Origin: CAYOPZ01 sp964406005
GTDB lineage: Bacteria; Bacteroidota; Bacteroidia; Bacteroidales; SM23-62
DNA length: 64,000 bases
NCBI GenBank assembly: GCA_964406005.1
Contig: CAYOPZ010000007.1
Coordinates: 29,280-93,279 of the forward strand
Direction of reading: 5' to 3'
A program made the position numbers and the translations under genes. Shown one piece after another: positions 26,762-34,417 of the stretch. Within the stretch, counting starts at the first letter, position 1, and every line of letters starts with the position of its first letter. Under the pieces are notes generated by a model. It was not told where the DNA came from. It was given only the letters and a program-made list of their open reading frames with translations, and did not search any database.

Positions 26762-27838
26762 ATGATCCAGGTACAACCCGATATCGAATTCATTGAAGAT
26801 CTGAGGGCATCCGCTGGTTCGGCCCTGAGCACCTGCATGCAGTGCGGTGCATGTACTGCTGCCTGCGAACTCTCTGATGACCAGGATGTATTTCCCCGGA
26901 GACAGATGATCCTGGCTGCCTGGGGCATGAAAAAACAATTGATGTCCGATCCCCATATATGGAAATGCCATCAGTGCGGGGATTGTACGGAAAGCTGCCC
27001 GAGGGGAGTCCGGCCCGGAGAAATACTGGCTGCCCTGAGGAAGCAGCAATACCTGTATTATGCCCGGCCGGGATTCATCGCACGGATCCTCCAGAAACCG
27101 GCCTGCCTTCCCCTTGTCCTGGGGTTCCCCATCCTGGTGATCCTCATAATCCTGGCGATGGCCGGGACCCTCTCCATTCCCGAAGGAAAAGTGGATTACT
27201 CCGCGTTTTTCCCGCATGCATGGCTGAACATCTCATTTTCCCTCCTGTTTTTTATATCTACAGCCGGGATCATCGTCAGCATGCGCAGGTTCAGCAGAAA
27301 CATGAAGGAAGGAAGGGACAGGATCGAACGATCAACGCCCCGGAAGTCCTTCATACGGATAATCCGGAACATTCTTCTGCACAGCGACTTTAACCGTTGC
27401 GGGGAACAACATCACAGGAGCCTCGCTCATTTACTGGTTTTCTGGGGCTTCGTGCTGTTGTTGTTTGTAACCTCTTTTGCCATTCTTTCCACCATCCTGC
27501 TGGAATATCCGCTGCGCTTTCTGAATCCCGTCAAGATAGCCGGGAATACCGGTGCCGTCCTGCTCCTTACCGGGACTTCCATCCTGGTTGTGCAGCGGAT
27601 CCGGAAAGCCGGTACGATCGGAAGTGATTATTCCGACTGGTTCTTTCTGGGCTCGTTCTGGCTGCTGACCGTGTCGGGGATCCTTGTCGAAGCGGCCCGT
27701 TTCCTGGACTGGTCATCCGCATACCACATATATTTCTGCCATCTCGTTCTGGTATGGATCATAATACTCTACTATCCCTATACGAAATTCGCACATTTCC
27801 TTTACCGCACCATCGCCCTTTTGATCCTCAGGAAATAG
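26762..27838 (+). CDS. qmoC: QmoC, iron-sulfur and membrane subunit
   Basis: A 358-residue HdrC/HdrE-like fusion. The cytoplasmic N-terminus holds two [4Fe-4S] motifs, CMQCGACTAAC at 25-35 and CHQCGDCTESCP at 69-80. About six membrane helices follow (roughly 112-136, 155-174, 220-247, 260-278, 293-311, 322-342), with several His residues suitable for haem b. This subunit anchors the complex and reacts with menaquinone. It starts 1 base after qmoB and ends the operon. Its 3' end overlaps the convergent glycosyltransferase gene by 11 bases. Confidence 0.92.
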   Translation: MIQVQPDIEFIEDLRASAGSALSTCMQCGACTAACELSDDQDVFPRRQMILAAWGMKKQLMSDPHIWKCHQCGDCTESCPRGVRPGEILAALRKQQYLYYARPGFIARILQKPACLPLVLGFPILVILIILAMAGTLSIPEGKVDYSAFFPHAWLNISFSLLFFISTAGIIVSMRRFSRNMKEGRDRIERSTPRKSFIRIIRNILLHSDFNRCGEQHHRSLAHLLVFWGFVLLLFVTSFAILSTILLEYPLRFLNPVKIAGNTGAVLLLTGTSILVVQRIRKAGTIGSDYSDWFFLGSFWLLTVSGILVEAARFLDWSSAYHIYFCHLVLVWIIILYYPYTKFAHFLYRTIALLILRK

Positions 27839-29372
27839 ATTCCTGCTTGTACATCGCGTTTAACAGAATGTATGGTACGATGATTTTAATATTGAACAGC
27901 GGTACAAGATACCGCAGGGTTATCGGGCTGGCCAGAACATGAAAAGCCAGGTACACAACGGTAAATGCGAACAGGATCCAGAACATCTTCCGCTGGATAT
28001 CAGAGAAACTGATGATCCGGATCCGGAAGACGGCGTAGATGAGAATCAGGATGACCAGAATCCAGAGCAGCAGATTCATGATCGACAGTTTCGGTGAGAT
28101 ATATTTTATGAAGAAATTCCACTTTGGTGTGAATTTTTCCGGACCCAGGTTAAACCAGGATGACAGCGTTTCTTCAGGCTCGTATTCCACATACCTCCCG
28201 AATATCTCCAGTGGAGGGTAAAAAATATTCTTCATGTTGTAAATGGCAAAATACCTGAAATACTTCAAAGGGTATTTCATGATGAGAAACTGGCCGTACT
28301 TTTTAAAAACCTTTCCACAGTAGACCCATCCTTTGACATAATTCATCCGGCGGGAAATCCTTATTTCCCGGAGGACCGATTTGAGAGCAAGACTGTCATC
28401 CCACAGGAAATTTGAGGTGATCCCCTTATCCGGGAACTTTGAGGAGTCCGTAGTGACAACAATGGAGTGAATATAGCTGTTGTTTCTGTTTTTGATCTCA
28501 CCGGGTTCCAGGTCAATATGGGGAACAATATGCATTGCATTGTTTGCCAGCTGCCATCCGCTGAATGCAGAGAATACTTCTGTACCGAAAATTTTCTCCG
28601 TTTTCTTTTTTGTATCCGAATAGACAAATGCAAATACAAGGGCCGGTACGATCCAGACAAGCTTTCCGGTTTTTCCCCAGGATATATACAACACTATCAT
28701 TGAAAACAGGGGGAAAAACAAACCCGAATACCGTACCTGAATCAAAAGAAAAAGAACTGCAAGGTGCAGAAGGAAAATCCATATACTCTTTTTATATATC
28801 AACCATATGGCCGTTGCGATCCAGACAAGCGTCAGGCTTACAAATACAGAATCACTCATAAGGTAATTCGTCAGATAAAGGGTGGCGGGATTTAATATAA
28901 TCAGGATTGAGGCAACCAGGAAAAAGTAATTTTTCAATGGCCGGAAGAAAAACTTGACTGTAAAAAGCAGAAAGAGAGATGCAATAACATTCAGCGTGAA
29001 TTGGGCATAGTATACAAAATGAATGCCGGCAGAGATCAGGTGGCAGAAATACAGGAACCATGAATATCCGATAGGCCGGTAACCTCCTATCTCCATATTT
29101 TCAGCACAGAGTACATAATTCCCTGTATCAGGGTAAGTATCGGGATATGGATATGAAATGCGGAACAGGGCAAACACAATCCCGTAAAGAACAATGAAGA
29201 TGATGATTTCCCTTGTCTGTTGTTTTTCTTTTAAAAACCTGAGAAAACCATCTTCAGAGGGATGCTTCCCAGGCTTATGAGTTGACTTGATTTTGTCCTT
29301 TTTCACTTGTATCAACACCAGTCCTTTAACATGCACAATCGTAAAAACGAATGTCGCCAAGATTTCAGACAT
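27828..29372 (-). CDS. Polytopic membrane glycosyltransferase-like protein (GT-C type)
   Basis: A 514-residue membrane protein with about 10-11 hydrophobic helices from residue 52 on and an N-terminal cytoplasmic basic stretch. The first large loop has acidic motif YPDTYPDTGNYV after helix 1, the usual place for catalytic acids of GT-C enzymes such as the ArnT/PMT group. A long periplasmic region separates the last helices. Substrate is unknown; it may use a polyprenyl-phosphate sugar to modify lipid or glycan. The first ATG is weakly supported, and the start could lie some 30 codons downstream. Confidence 0.7.
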   Translation of the reverse strand: MSEILATFVFTIVHVKGLVLIQVKKDKIKSTHKPGKHPSEDGFLRFLKEKQQTREIIIFIVLYGIVFALFRISYPYPDTYPDTGNYVLCAENMEIGGYRPIGYSWFLYFCHLISAGIHFVYYAQFTLNVIASLFLLFTVKFFFRPLKNYFFLVASILIILNPATLYLTNYLMSDSVFVSLTLVWIATAIWLIYKKSIWIFLLHLAVLFLLIQVRYSGLFFPLFSMIVLYISWGKTGKLVWIVPALVFAFVYSDTKKKTEKIFGTEVFSAFSGWQLANNAMHIVPHIDLEPGEIKNRNNSYIHSIVVTTDSSKFPDKGITSNFLWDDSLALKSVLREIRISRRMNYVKGWVYCGKVFKKYGQFLIMKYPLKYFRYFAIYNMKNIFYPPLEIFGRYVEYEPEETLSSWFNLGPEKFTPKWNFFIKYISPKLSIMNLLLWILVILILIYAVFRIRIISFSDIQRKMFWILFAFTVVYLAFHVLASPITLRYLVPLFNIKIIVPYILLNAMYKQESIS

Positions 29373-29411
29373 TACAAAATCCTTCTTTCAATGGGAAGCA
29401 GCCCACAAAAG

Positions 29412-29444
29412 AACGCCATGCTGAACACTGCTTTGCATGGCGTT
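29412..29444 (-). terminator. Rho-independent terminator after tRNA-Leu(GAG)
   Basis: A perfect 10-bp inverted repeat, AACGCCATGC and GCATGGCGTT, with a 13-base loop. Read on the minus strand it lies 12 bases beyond the tRNA 3' end and is followed by CTTTTG. Confidence 0.65.
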
Positions 29445-29456
29445 AATCTTAATATG

Positions 29457-29542
29457 TGCCCAGGACAAGAATCGAACTTGCACGACCAAAAGAGGTCACT
29501 AGGCCCTCAACCTAGCGCGTCTACCAATTCCGCCACCTGGGC
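29457..29542 (-). tRNA. tRNA-Leu, anticodon GAG
   Basis: An 86-base class II tRNA. The acceptor stem GCCCAGG pairs with CCTGGGC, with discriminator A. The anticodon stem CTAGG/CCTAG encloses loop TTGAGGG, giving anticodon GAG. A long variable arm GACC-TCTTTT-GGTC and T-loop TTCGATT are present. CCA is not encoded. Its 5' end faces the second tRNA-Leu gene across 95 bases. Confidence 0.95.
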
Positions 29543-29637
29543 AAAAAGGTGTGTGTGAGGGACGTTGAATGCGAGGTGCAAAAGTATTAAATTATGTATA
29601 ATTTTTCTAAATTTGCTGTCCGATTTCTCAAATTCCG

Positions 29638-29721
29638 GCCCAGATGGCGGAATTGGTAGACGCGCTGGTTTCAGGGACCAGTGTTGGCAACAACGTGCAG
29701 GTTCGAGTCCTGTTCTGGGCA
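29638..29721 (+). tRNA. tRNA-Leu, anticodon CAG
   Basis: An 84-base class II tRNA. The acceptor stem GCCCAGA pairs with TCTGGGC, with discriminator A. The anticodon stem CTGGT/ACCAG encloses TTCAGGG, giving anticodon CAG. The variable arm is GTTG-GCAA-CAAC and the T-loop TTCGAGT. CCA is not encoded. The first 28 bases differ from the GAG tRNA at one position, so the two genes form a near-perfect inverted repeat. The AT-rich accessory tract begins directly after it. Confidence 0.95.
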
Positions 29722-29804
29722 CAAACAGCTTAATGGAATCTCTGCAAAACAAGGGTTTTCGCTTTCCGGCAATGGGTTATTTTTGTTGTTGGGCATAGTT
29801 TAAC

Positions 29805-30296
29805 TCAATATTGTTTGGAAAAATATATCGTTTCAGTTAATTCCTTATTCTGATTCCTGTAGGTTTCGGACCTTTGCCAAATCATTTCAGTTCTGGTTGC
29901 TTTTAAAACCGTATAACGAATCGGTAAACTTACGAGGCAATAACAATTAATCGGACAACTATAATATATGAGAGTATCCGGGGGTTTAAATTCCATATTA
30001 AACCTGATTGTGTTGTTTTCTTCAGTAAAATATTTAGTTAGAATATCTGAACTGGAAATAATATATCTAACATTACCTGCGAAAACAGTTGTATCAATTA
30101 TTATTCCGTCAGTATAAACAGTATTATTCCATCTTTTCTCGAGAAGCCAATCACCCCTGATATTTCCAAAATGTATTTGATCTCTTTCACAACTTAAAAG
30201 ACAAACTGCAATTACGAATAATGTTAAAAGCTGCCACTCGGAGGTATTTGCGCATGACTGGGTGTTGGGTACAGTGCTGAATGGATTATTTGACAT
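29805..30296 (-). CDS. Small putative lipoprotein
   Basis: A 163-residue protein from the ATG at 30296; the frame is open further upstream but would overlap the neighbouring gene deeply. A hydrophobic stretch LLTLFVIAVCLLSC at about 23-36 ends in a lipobox, followed by a beta-rich globular part with several Cys. The N-terminus before the hydrophobic stretch is unusually long and lacks Lys or Arg, so the real start may be non-standard or the gene may be decaying. Family not recognised. It overlaps the upstream lipoprotein gene by 11 bases. Confidence 0.5.
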   Translation of the reverse strand: MSNNPFSTVPNTQSCANTSEWQLLTLFVIAVCLLSCERDQIHFGNIRGDWLLEKRWNNTVYTDGIIIDTTVFAGNVRYIISSSDILTKYFTEENNTIRFNMEFKPPDTLIYYSCPINCYCLVSLPIRYTVLKATRTEMIWQRSETYRNQNKELTETIYFSKQY

Positions 30297-30675
30297 ATAG
30301 TGAATCTTCAACTGTTTTATTTTTATATTCAAGTATCTGGAATTTATATCTCCCTTTATGACTTGGTCTAAATTCAATAATGGTGTCTTGATAAACCATA
30401 ATACCAGGACATGGTCCATATATTTCATAGGTACCTAAAGCTTTTATTGTATAAACAAATTCTGCTTTTTTTTCAAAGATAAAGTGAAGATCTCTCCAGC
30501 AGCCATCTTCAGCCACAGCTTGTGCCTTTATATTAACAATATCAGGATAATATGAAGTATCAGGAATTTCTATATTATTAATCCTAACAATATCAATCCC
30601 TTTGGCATAATAGTCATTCCCCATATCACAAGAAAGCAAAGAAAGGGTTAATAATATTGCGAAAATCAATCTCAT
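30286..30675 (-). CDS. Small putative lipoprotein
   Basis: A 129-residue protein from the ATG at 30675, chosen because it gives a textbook lipoprotein signal: MRLIFAILLTLSLLSC with the lipobox Cys at 16. A longer frame to 30786 adds sequence with no signal character. The mature part is about 110 residues with two further Cys and an aromatic-rich beta pattern. Family not recognised. It lies in the AT-rich tract and is followed by a second lipoprotein, suggesting a two-gene surface unit. Confidence 0.6.
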   Translation of the reverse strand: MRLIFAILLTLSLLSCDMGNDYYAKGIDIVRINNIEIPDTSYYPDIVNIKAQAVAEDGCWRDLHFIFEKKAEFVYTIKALGTYEIYGPCPGIMVYQDTIIEFRPSHKGRYKFQILEYKNKTVEDSLYVK

Positions 30676-30906
30676 AATTAATAGATTGAGAAATTGAGTC
30701 TGGGGTTGCTTCGGCATTGTTCCCAACGTTCCAGCCATATGATGCGTTTTAGCGTTACAAAGTACGATTGTATTCACCATTGCCAATACAAGTCAGGTAA
30801 ACCTCTGCTATAATAAGCGATATTTCGCCAAATGCACTATATGGTGTGTTCGACTTCTAAAAGTAATAATGAATATAGTGACCTGTGGATCAACGATAAA
30901 TCATAC

Positions 30907-30933
30907 TTTGAGATCATTAATAGTGATCTCAAA
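30907..30933. promoter_or_regulatory. Perfect 10-bp inverted repeat, possible operator
   Basis: TTTGAGATCA and TGATCTCAAA flank the 7-base spacer TTAATAG, ending 16 bases before the ATG of the ORF6N-type gene. No T-run follows on the plus strand, so a protein-binding site is more likely than a terminator. Confidence 0.45.
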
Positions 30934-30949
30934 CTAATCTGATAAGATA

Positions 30950-31667
30950 ATGTCCAAAAAGGATGTCGTAAATTTTCTGCCACAGAACCACAATGGTGTA
31001 CCTCGCGTTTTCGAAGTACGTGATTATTATGTCATGCTTGCGGCCGATATTGCGGAGATCTTCAAAGCAGAAACCAGAGAGATCGTGCAAAACATCAAAC
31101 GAAATAATGAAGGAATACGCCCTCTTTTTCCCGAAGGGTACGCTTTCCAAATAAACACAGATGAATTGGCTCATTTGAGATCACTGGGAGTGATTCCAAA
31201 GCCTGGGCGTGGTGGAACTCGAGCCCAACCATGGGTTGTGACAAGAAAAGGAGCAATACGCTTGACCACAATCATGAAGGTACCTACAGCAATGGATGCT
31301 GCAGATGTATTTGTGGATGTATTCGACGAAGTAATAACTCAGGTTTTTCGAGGAGAGAAAAAGATTCTGGTCTCAATTCCGTCTCGTATTGCTCCCAATG
31401 AAGAACAATAAAAGCAAGCTCGAAAGCTAAGAATAAAGATTAGCAAAGCAATCGAGGACTTATTGAGCACTGTGGTCAATCAGGAGCATAATACTACAGT
31501 AAAGGACGAACTTGGGATTGTAGCACAAGAAGCTGTTGGTCACATTAAGGAATGATTGAAGAGCAGGAAGGTTGGAAATGCACAACCAGTTAGAACCAAA
31601 CGCTGTAGTTAATATGGTCGGGCAATATGTCAAGCACTCATTGAATCCGCCACCATTGATTGACTAA
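30950..31667 (+). pseudogene. Decayed ORF6N/Bro-type DNA-binding protein gene
   Basis: The intact first part (30950-31411, 153 residues) carries an ORF6N-like domain: YYVMLAADIAEIFKAE, then VQNIKRNNEG, FPEGYAFQINTDEL and an R-K-G-A-I-R-L region. Such domains occur in phage and mobile-element proteins. After the TAA at 31409 the same frame continues with coding-like sequence (KLRIKISKAIEDLLSTVV, then TVKDELGIVAQEAVGHIKE) to a TGA at 31553. It then goes on as LKSRKVGNAQ. A +1 shift near 31575 opens a final frame ending NPPPLID at 31667. I read this as one gene broken by two stops and a frameshift; the first part could still be expressed alone. Confidence 0.6.
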
Positions 31668-31784
31668 TAATATTGAAGCCGAATCATTAAAGCCGACCGA
31701 TGCCGAATGTCACGTACTTTGCAGAAAAGGAAAAGTCCGCACCACTCTTTCGGCGGTTTAATTCCACCGTTGTAATGCGTACTT

Positions 31785-32273
31785 TTAATTCTTCGCACGT
31801 CTCCTCATTTTAATCAATATCAATAATTCATAAGTAAATATAGCTAAGGTTGAACCCACTCCACTTGCAATTATATCAAATGTATCATAATATGTGTTCG
31901 CACCCCACATTGGTTTTAATTCCTCAATCATTAGGATGGCAAAAACTGCTATTGAAAATGCATAAACAAATAATCGCCCATGTTTAAATTTCCGAATCAA
32001 TACTGCTGATACTGAAGCCAGACTAATAAGGTATGCTGCGATAAAATTTGGAAAGCAACCCGTTAAAATTTTCAGTAAACCTGAATTATTCAAAGCAGGT
32101 CTTAGAATTTCCTTATTTAGTGATACCAAACCAAATAATGCAGCAAAAAGGATTGCATTAATTGCGATTACTTTCCTTTTATTATTAATATTCACATTTG
32201 GTTTATTTGTTCTTTTGATTGCATTTTTAGTATCACTACAACGTTTACCGGTATGCGCCGTAGGGAAATCCAA
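31785..32273 (-). CDS. Small integral membrane protein
   Basis: Up to 162 residues with four predicted membrane helices, at about 37-52, 68-92, 98-116 and 133-152. The loop EELKPMWGANTYYDTFDIIASGVG recalls VanZ-like membrane proteins, but similarity is too weak to name a family. The open frame begins with TTG at 32273; a GTG at 32195, just before the first helix, is a more natural start and would give 136 residues. AT-rich like its neighbours. Confidence 0.55.
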   Translation of the reverse strand: MDFPTAHTGKRCSDTKNAIKRTNKPNVNINNKRKVIAINAILFAALFGLVSLNKEILRPALNNSGLLKILTGCFPNFIAAYLISLASVSAVLIRKFKHGRLFVYAFSIAVFAILMIEELKPMWGANTYYDTFDIIASGVGSTLAIFTYELLILIKMRRRAKN

Positions 32274-32402
32274 ATCAACTCTCTAACCATTTTTAAAATC
32301 CTGAACTTTTTCACGGCTTACACATATCCACCGAGGAGAACACTGAAACAAAGACGAGATGCTAAATGCAACCACTGTCCCCACGCTTACCTATATTGGC
32401 TT

Positions 32403-34037
32403 TTACCTGCTGTCATTATTCTTTTCATTGATCAATTCTAAAGCCTTTTCAAATATTCTGTCTTCTCCATTTATCATGTCTGTTACACTATTTTCAATCC
32501 AGTAGTCAGGGAATTGCACATTACCTTTTTCAACCTTTGGTCTTACTAAATATCCAGTAGCTACAGATCCTCTCATTTTTGTTTCTGGTAATCGGAACGG
32601 CCTAAAATTGGTTGCTCCAATTGGATTATTACCCACACTTGTACCAATAACAGTGGCTATATTATTATCCTGTAATAATGTAGCAAATAATGCTGCTGCC
32701 GAACTTGTTCCAAAATCTGCAAGAACATATACTTTCCCTTTAAAAACAGCTCTGCTTTTATCAATGTAATATGGAGAAGCATGATCCTCTATTTTCTCAA
32801 AGATGAAGCTGTCACAATTTGAAAATCCATTCGGATAAAGTTTATTGTTTTGAGGTGAAAAACCGTTTTCTAATTTATATTTTTTTTCAAATTCTTTATA
32901 GTCTTCCTTGTCTATCTGTTTGTTGTAATCTGAAGTGTAGTACATTTCTGAAAAATCTATTAAATCACTTCTGTCTGTCAGGTAATATAATAACTGCAAA
33001 CATAATTGAAAACTGCCACCCGGATTGTTCCGTAAGTCAATTATTAGGTTTTGTATGTTATTATCATTAATCGAATCAAACATTAGTTGTAAATAATCCT
33101 TAAAAATGGGTCTTTCTGGATCTGCGTATCCATGAAGTTTTGATGTATTTTTCTTTTTTATATGATGGTTCATGTATATCTTGGCAAAAGGAATTATCCA
33201 ACCCTTTAAATAATCCCGCATATGCTCATAGGAATCTATCTTGTCGTTGCAACGATTATATTGGAAATAGGCATAATTTTCTTTTGGATATAAGCTAATA
33301 TTATAATTATAATTTTTAAATTTTGTAACCTCGTGCTGTTTATCCCTTTCTACTCCAAGTGTAAATTTTAAATCATCATTTTTTGTAACCGACCTTACTG
33401 TTATTTCATCACCATTTTCCAATACAAGCTGGATACTATCCGTTTGTTTTATAAAACCGAATTGCTGCAATAAATCAGACCTGTTAAGGAACGGGGTGAT
33501 ACTATGTCTTTGGTTAATTGGATTTTCAGCAAAAACATAATTAAACAGATTGTTTTCAATATCCACCATTGACTTTCCTGCAAGTCTTATGATTTTCTTG
33601 CCTATATGCAAAGAATCATATTCCTTATTGATATCCCATATGTACCATGATTTATCAACAGGATAAAGTAAATATGGAAACATCATTCTTGATTGCAATC
33701 CTGATATAGAAGTATGCTCATTTTTAAAATGAGATAGATAAAAACGAATATAACCGTTAAAAATATTATCTGTAATAACAGTAGAGTCCAAAACAGTCAA
33801 TAAACTATCAATTATTCTGGCTCGTTCTTTGGTCGGGAATTTATTCTCTATATCGGGAAAACTATTAGCACAAAGGTTATCAAGATACAATAGGTCTCTT
33901 TGATATTTATTGGTACTGTTATACTTTTCAGTTTTGACCATCGTTGATTGATATTCTTTGAAACCTTGATTTATGATCAAAACAGAACAAGAAGTGAATA
34001 CAAATAAAGGACATATTATTAATACTATTCTTATCAT
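32403..34037 (-). CDS. S41 family peptidase lipoprotein (C-terminal processing protease type)
   Basis: A 544-residue secreted peptidase. The signal is MIRIVLIICPLFVFTSC with a lipobox Cys at 17, so it is probably a periplasmic or surface lipoprotein. The S41 core lies in the C-terminal half: NLIIDLRNNPGGSFQLC, then YVLADFGTSSAAALFATLL with the nucleophilic Ser, and VGNNPIGATNF. The N-terminal half is a long helical and beta region without a clear PDZ domain. Substrate is unknown. It is AT-rich, and is the last gene of the accessory tract. Confidence 0.82.
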   Translation of the reverse strand: MIRIVLIICPLFVFTSCSVLIINQGFKEYQSTMVKTEKYNSTNKYQRDLLYLDNLCANSFPDIENKFPTKERARIIDSLLTVLDSTVITDNIFNGYIRFYLSHFKNEHTSISGLQSRMMFPYLLYPVDKSWYIWDINKEYDSLHIGKKIIRLAGKSMVDIENNLFNYVFAENPINQRHSITPFLNRSDLLQQFGFIKQTDSIQLVLENGDEITVRSVTKNDDLKFTLGVERDKQHEVTKFKNYNYNISLYPKENYAYFQYNRCNDKIDSYEHMRDYLKGWIIPFAKIYMNHHIKKKNTSKLHGYADPERPIFKDYLQLMFDSINDNNIQNLIIDLRNNPGGSFQLCLQLLYYLTDRSDLIDFSEMYYTSDYNKQIDKEDYKEFEKKYKLENGFSPQNNKLYPNGFSNCDSFIFEKIEDHASPYYIDKSRAVFKGKVYVLADFGTSSAAALFATLLQDNNIATVIGTSVGNNPIGATNFRPFRLPETKMRGSVATGYLVRPKVEKGNVQFPDYWIENSVTDMINGEDRIFEKALELINEKNNDSR

Positions 34038-34231
34038 GATATGCAGTTAATTATGCTTGCAGGAAACGTGTATATATACGAATAGAATTTACATAATTAT
34101 TGAATATTACATATGAAAAACGAACTCTTTTTCACGAAAGGTTCACTTGTCAAATTTCGCTTTACACCTTATATTTTAGATACAAGATTGCTTTATGCGA
34201 GCACGATCTCTTTATGGTTTTAAATTATTCG

Positions 34232-34243
34232 TGTTTTGGGCAC
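34232..34243 (+). repeat. Imperfect direct repeat of the tRNA-Leu(CAG) 3' end
   Basis: TGTTTTGGGCAC matches 11 of 12 bases of TGTTCTGGGCAC at 29711-29722, in the same orientation. It may be an attachment-site half. Confidence 0.35.
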
Positions 34244-34275
34244 CAGATTGAAGCAGTAATCTGGCTCCATGAAAA

Positions 34276-34297
34276 AGGGCCGCTATTAAACGGCCCT
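34276..34297 (-). terminator. Rho-independent terminator of the PKD lipoprotein gene
   Basis: AGGGCCG and CGGCCCT form a 7-bp GC-rich stem with an 8-base loop. On the minus strand the stem is directly followed by TTTTTC. It lies about 120 bases beyond the stop at 34418. Confidence 0.7.
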
Positions 34298-34417
34298 GAT
34301 CCACTAAACCTAAAATCCAACTACTTTGAAATGAGAATGATGAATTGCCCCGAAAGCTAACTAACCCTCAACATATTTTAGGTGTTTATTTATACGCATT
34401 CCAGATAAAAAAGTTTG

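Larger units (their letters stand above)
29711..34243. other. AT-rich accessory tract next to tRNA-Leu, possible island
   Basis: From the tRNA-Leu(CAG) 3' end to about 34.3 kb the sequence is visibly AT-richer than both flanks. It holds small lipoproteins, a decayed ORF6N gene, a small membrane protein and an S41 peptidase, none with housekeeping roles. The last 12 bases at the tRNA end (TGTTCTGGGCAC, 29711-29722) recur with one change at 34232-34243 in direct orientation, as expected for an att repeat left by integration. No integrase, transposase or other mobility gene is present, so island status is an inference. Confidence 0.4.
34038..34417. other. Gene-free stretch at the right edge of the accessory tract
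   Basis: These 380 bases hold no convincing gene. An 86-codon frame at 34100-34360 has no family features and is read across a terminator. The stretch contains the imperfect copy of the tRNA-Leu 3' end and the terminator of the PKD lipoprotein gene. Base composition changes from AT-rich to average around 34.3-34.4 kb. Confidence 0.6.

Noticed and set aside
25534..26928. A 464-codon reading frame on the minus strand opposite qmoB
   Set aside because: It is a long antisense shadow of qmoB caused by codon bias; its translation shows no domain or signal and the opposite strand is unambiguous.
23366..27838. qmoABC as methanogen-type heterodisulfide reductase hdrABC
   Set aside because: No HdrB with CCG domains is present; the HdrA-MvhD fusion and the HdrC-HdrE fusion define Qmo, and the genes follow aprBA.
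31409..31411. TAA recoding or stop readthrough in the ORF6N-type gene
   Set aside because: A second in-frame stop and a frameshift follow, so decay is simpler than programmed readthrough.
30680..32280. Integron attC-like sites in the spacers of the AT-rich tract
   Set aside because: Some spacers have imperfect palindromes, but I could not find the paired core sites with the required GTT and AAC ends, and no integrase is present.
34100..34360. An 86-codon reading frame on the plus strand
   Set aside because: No family resemblance, biased composition, and it runs through a minus-strand terminator and the putative att repeat.
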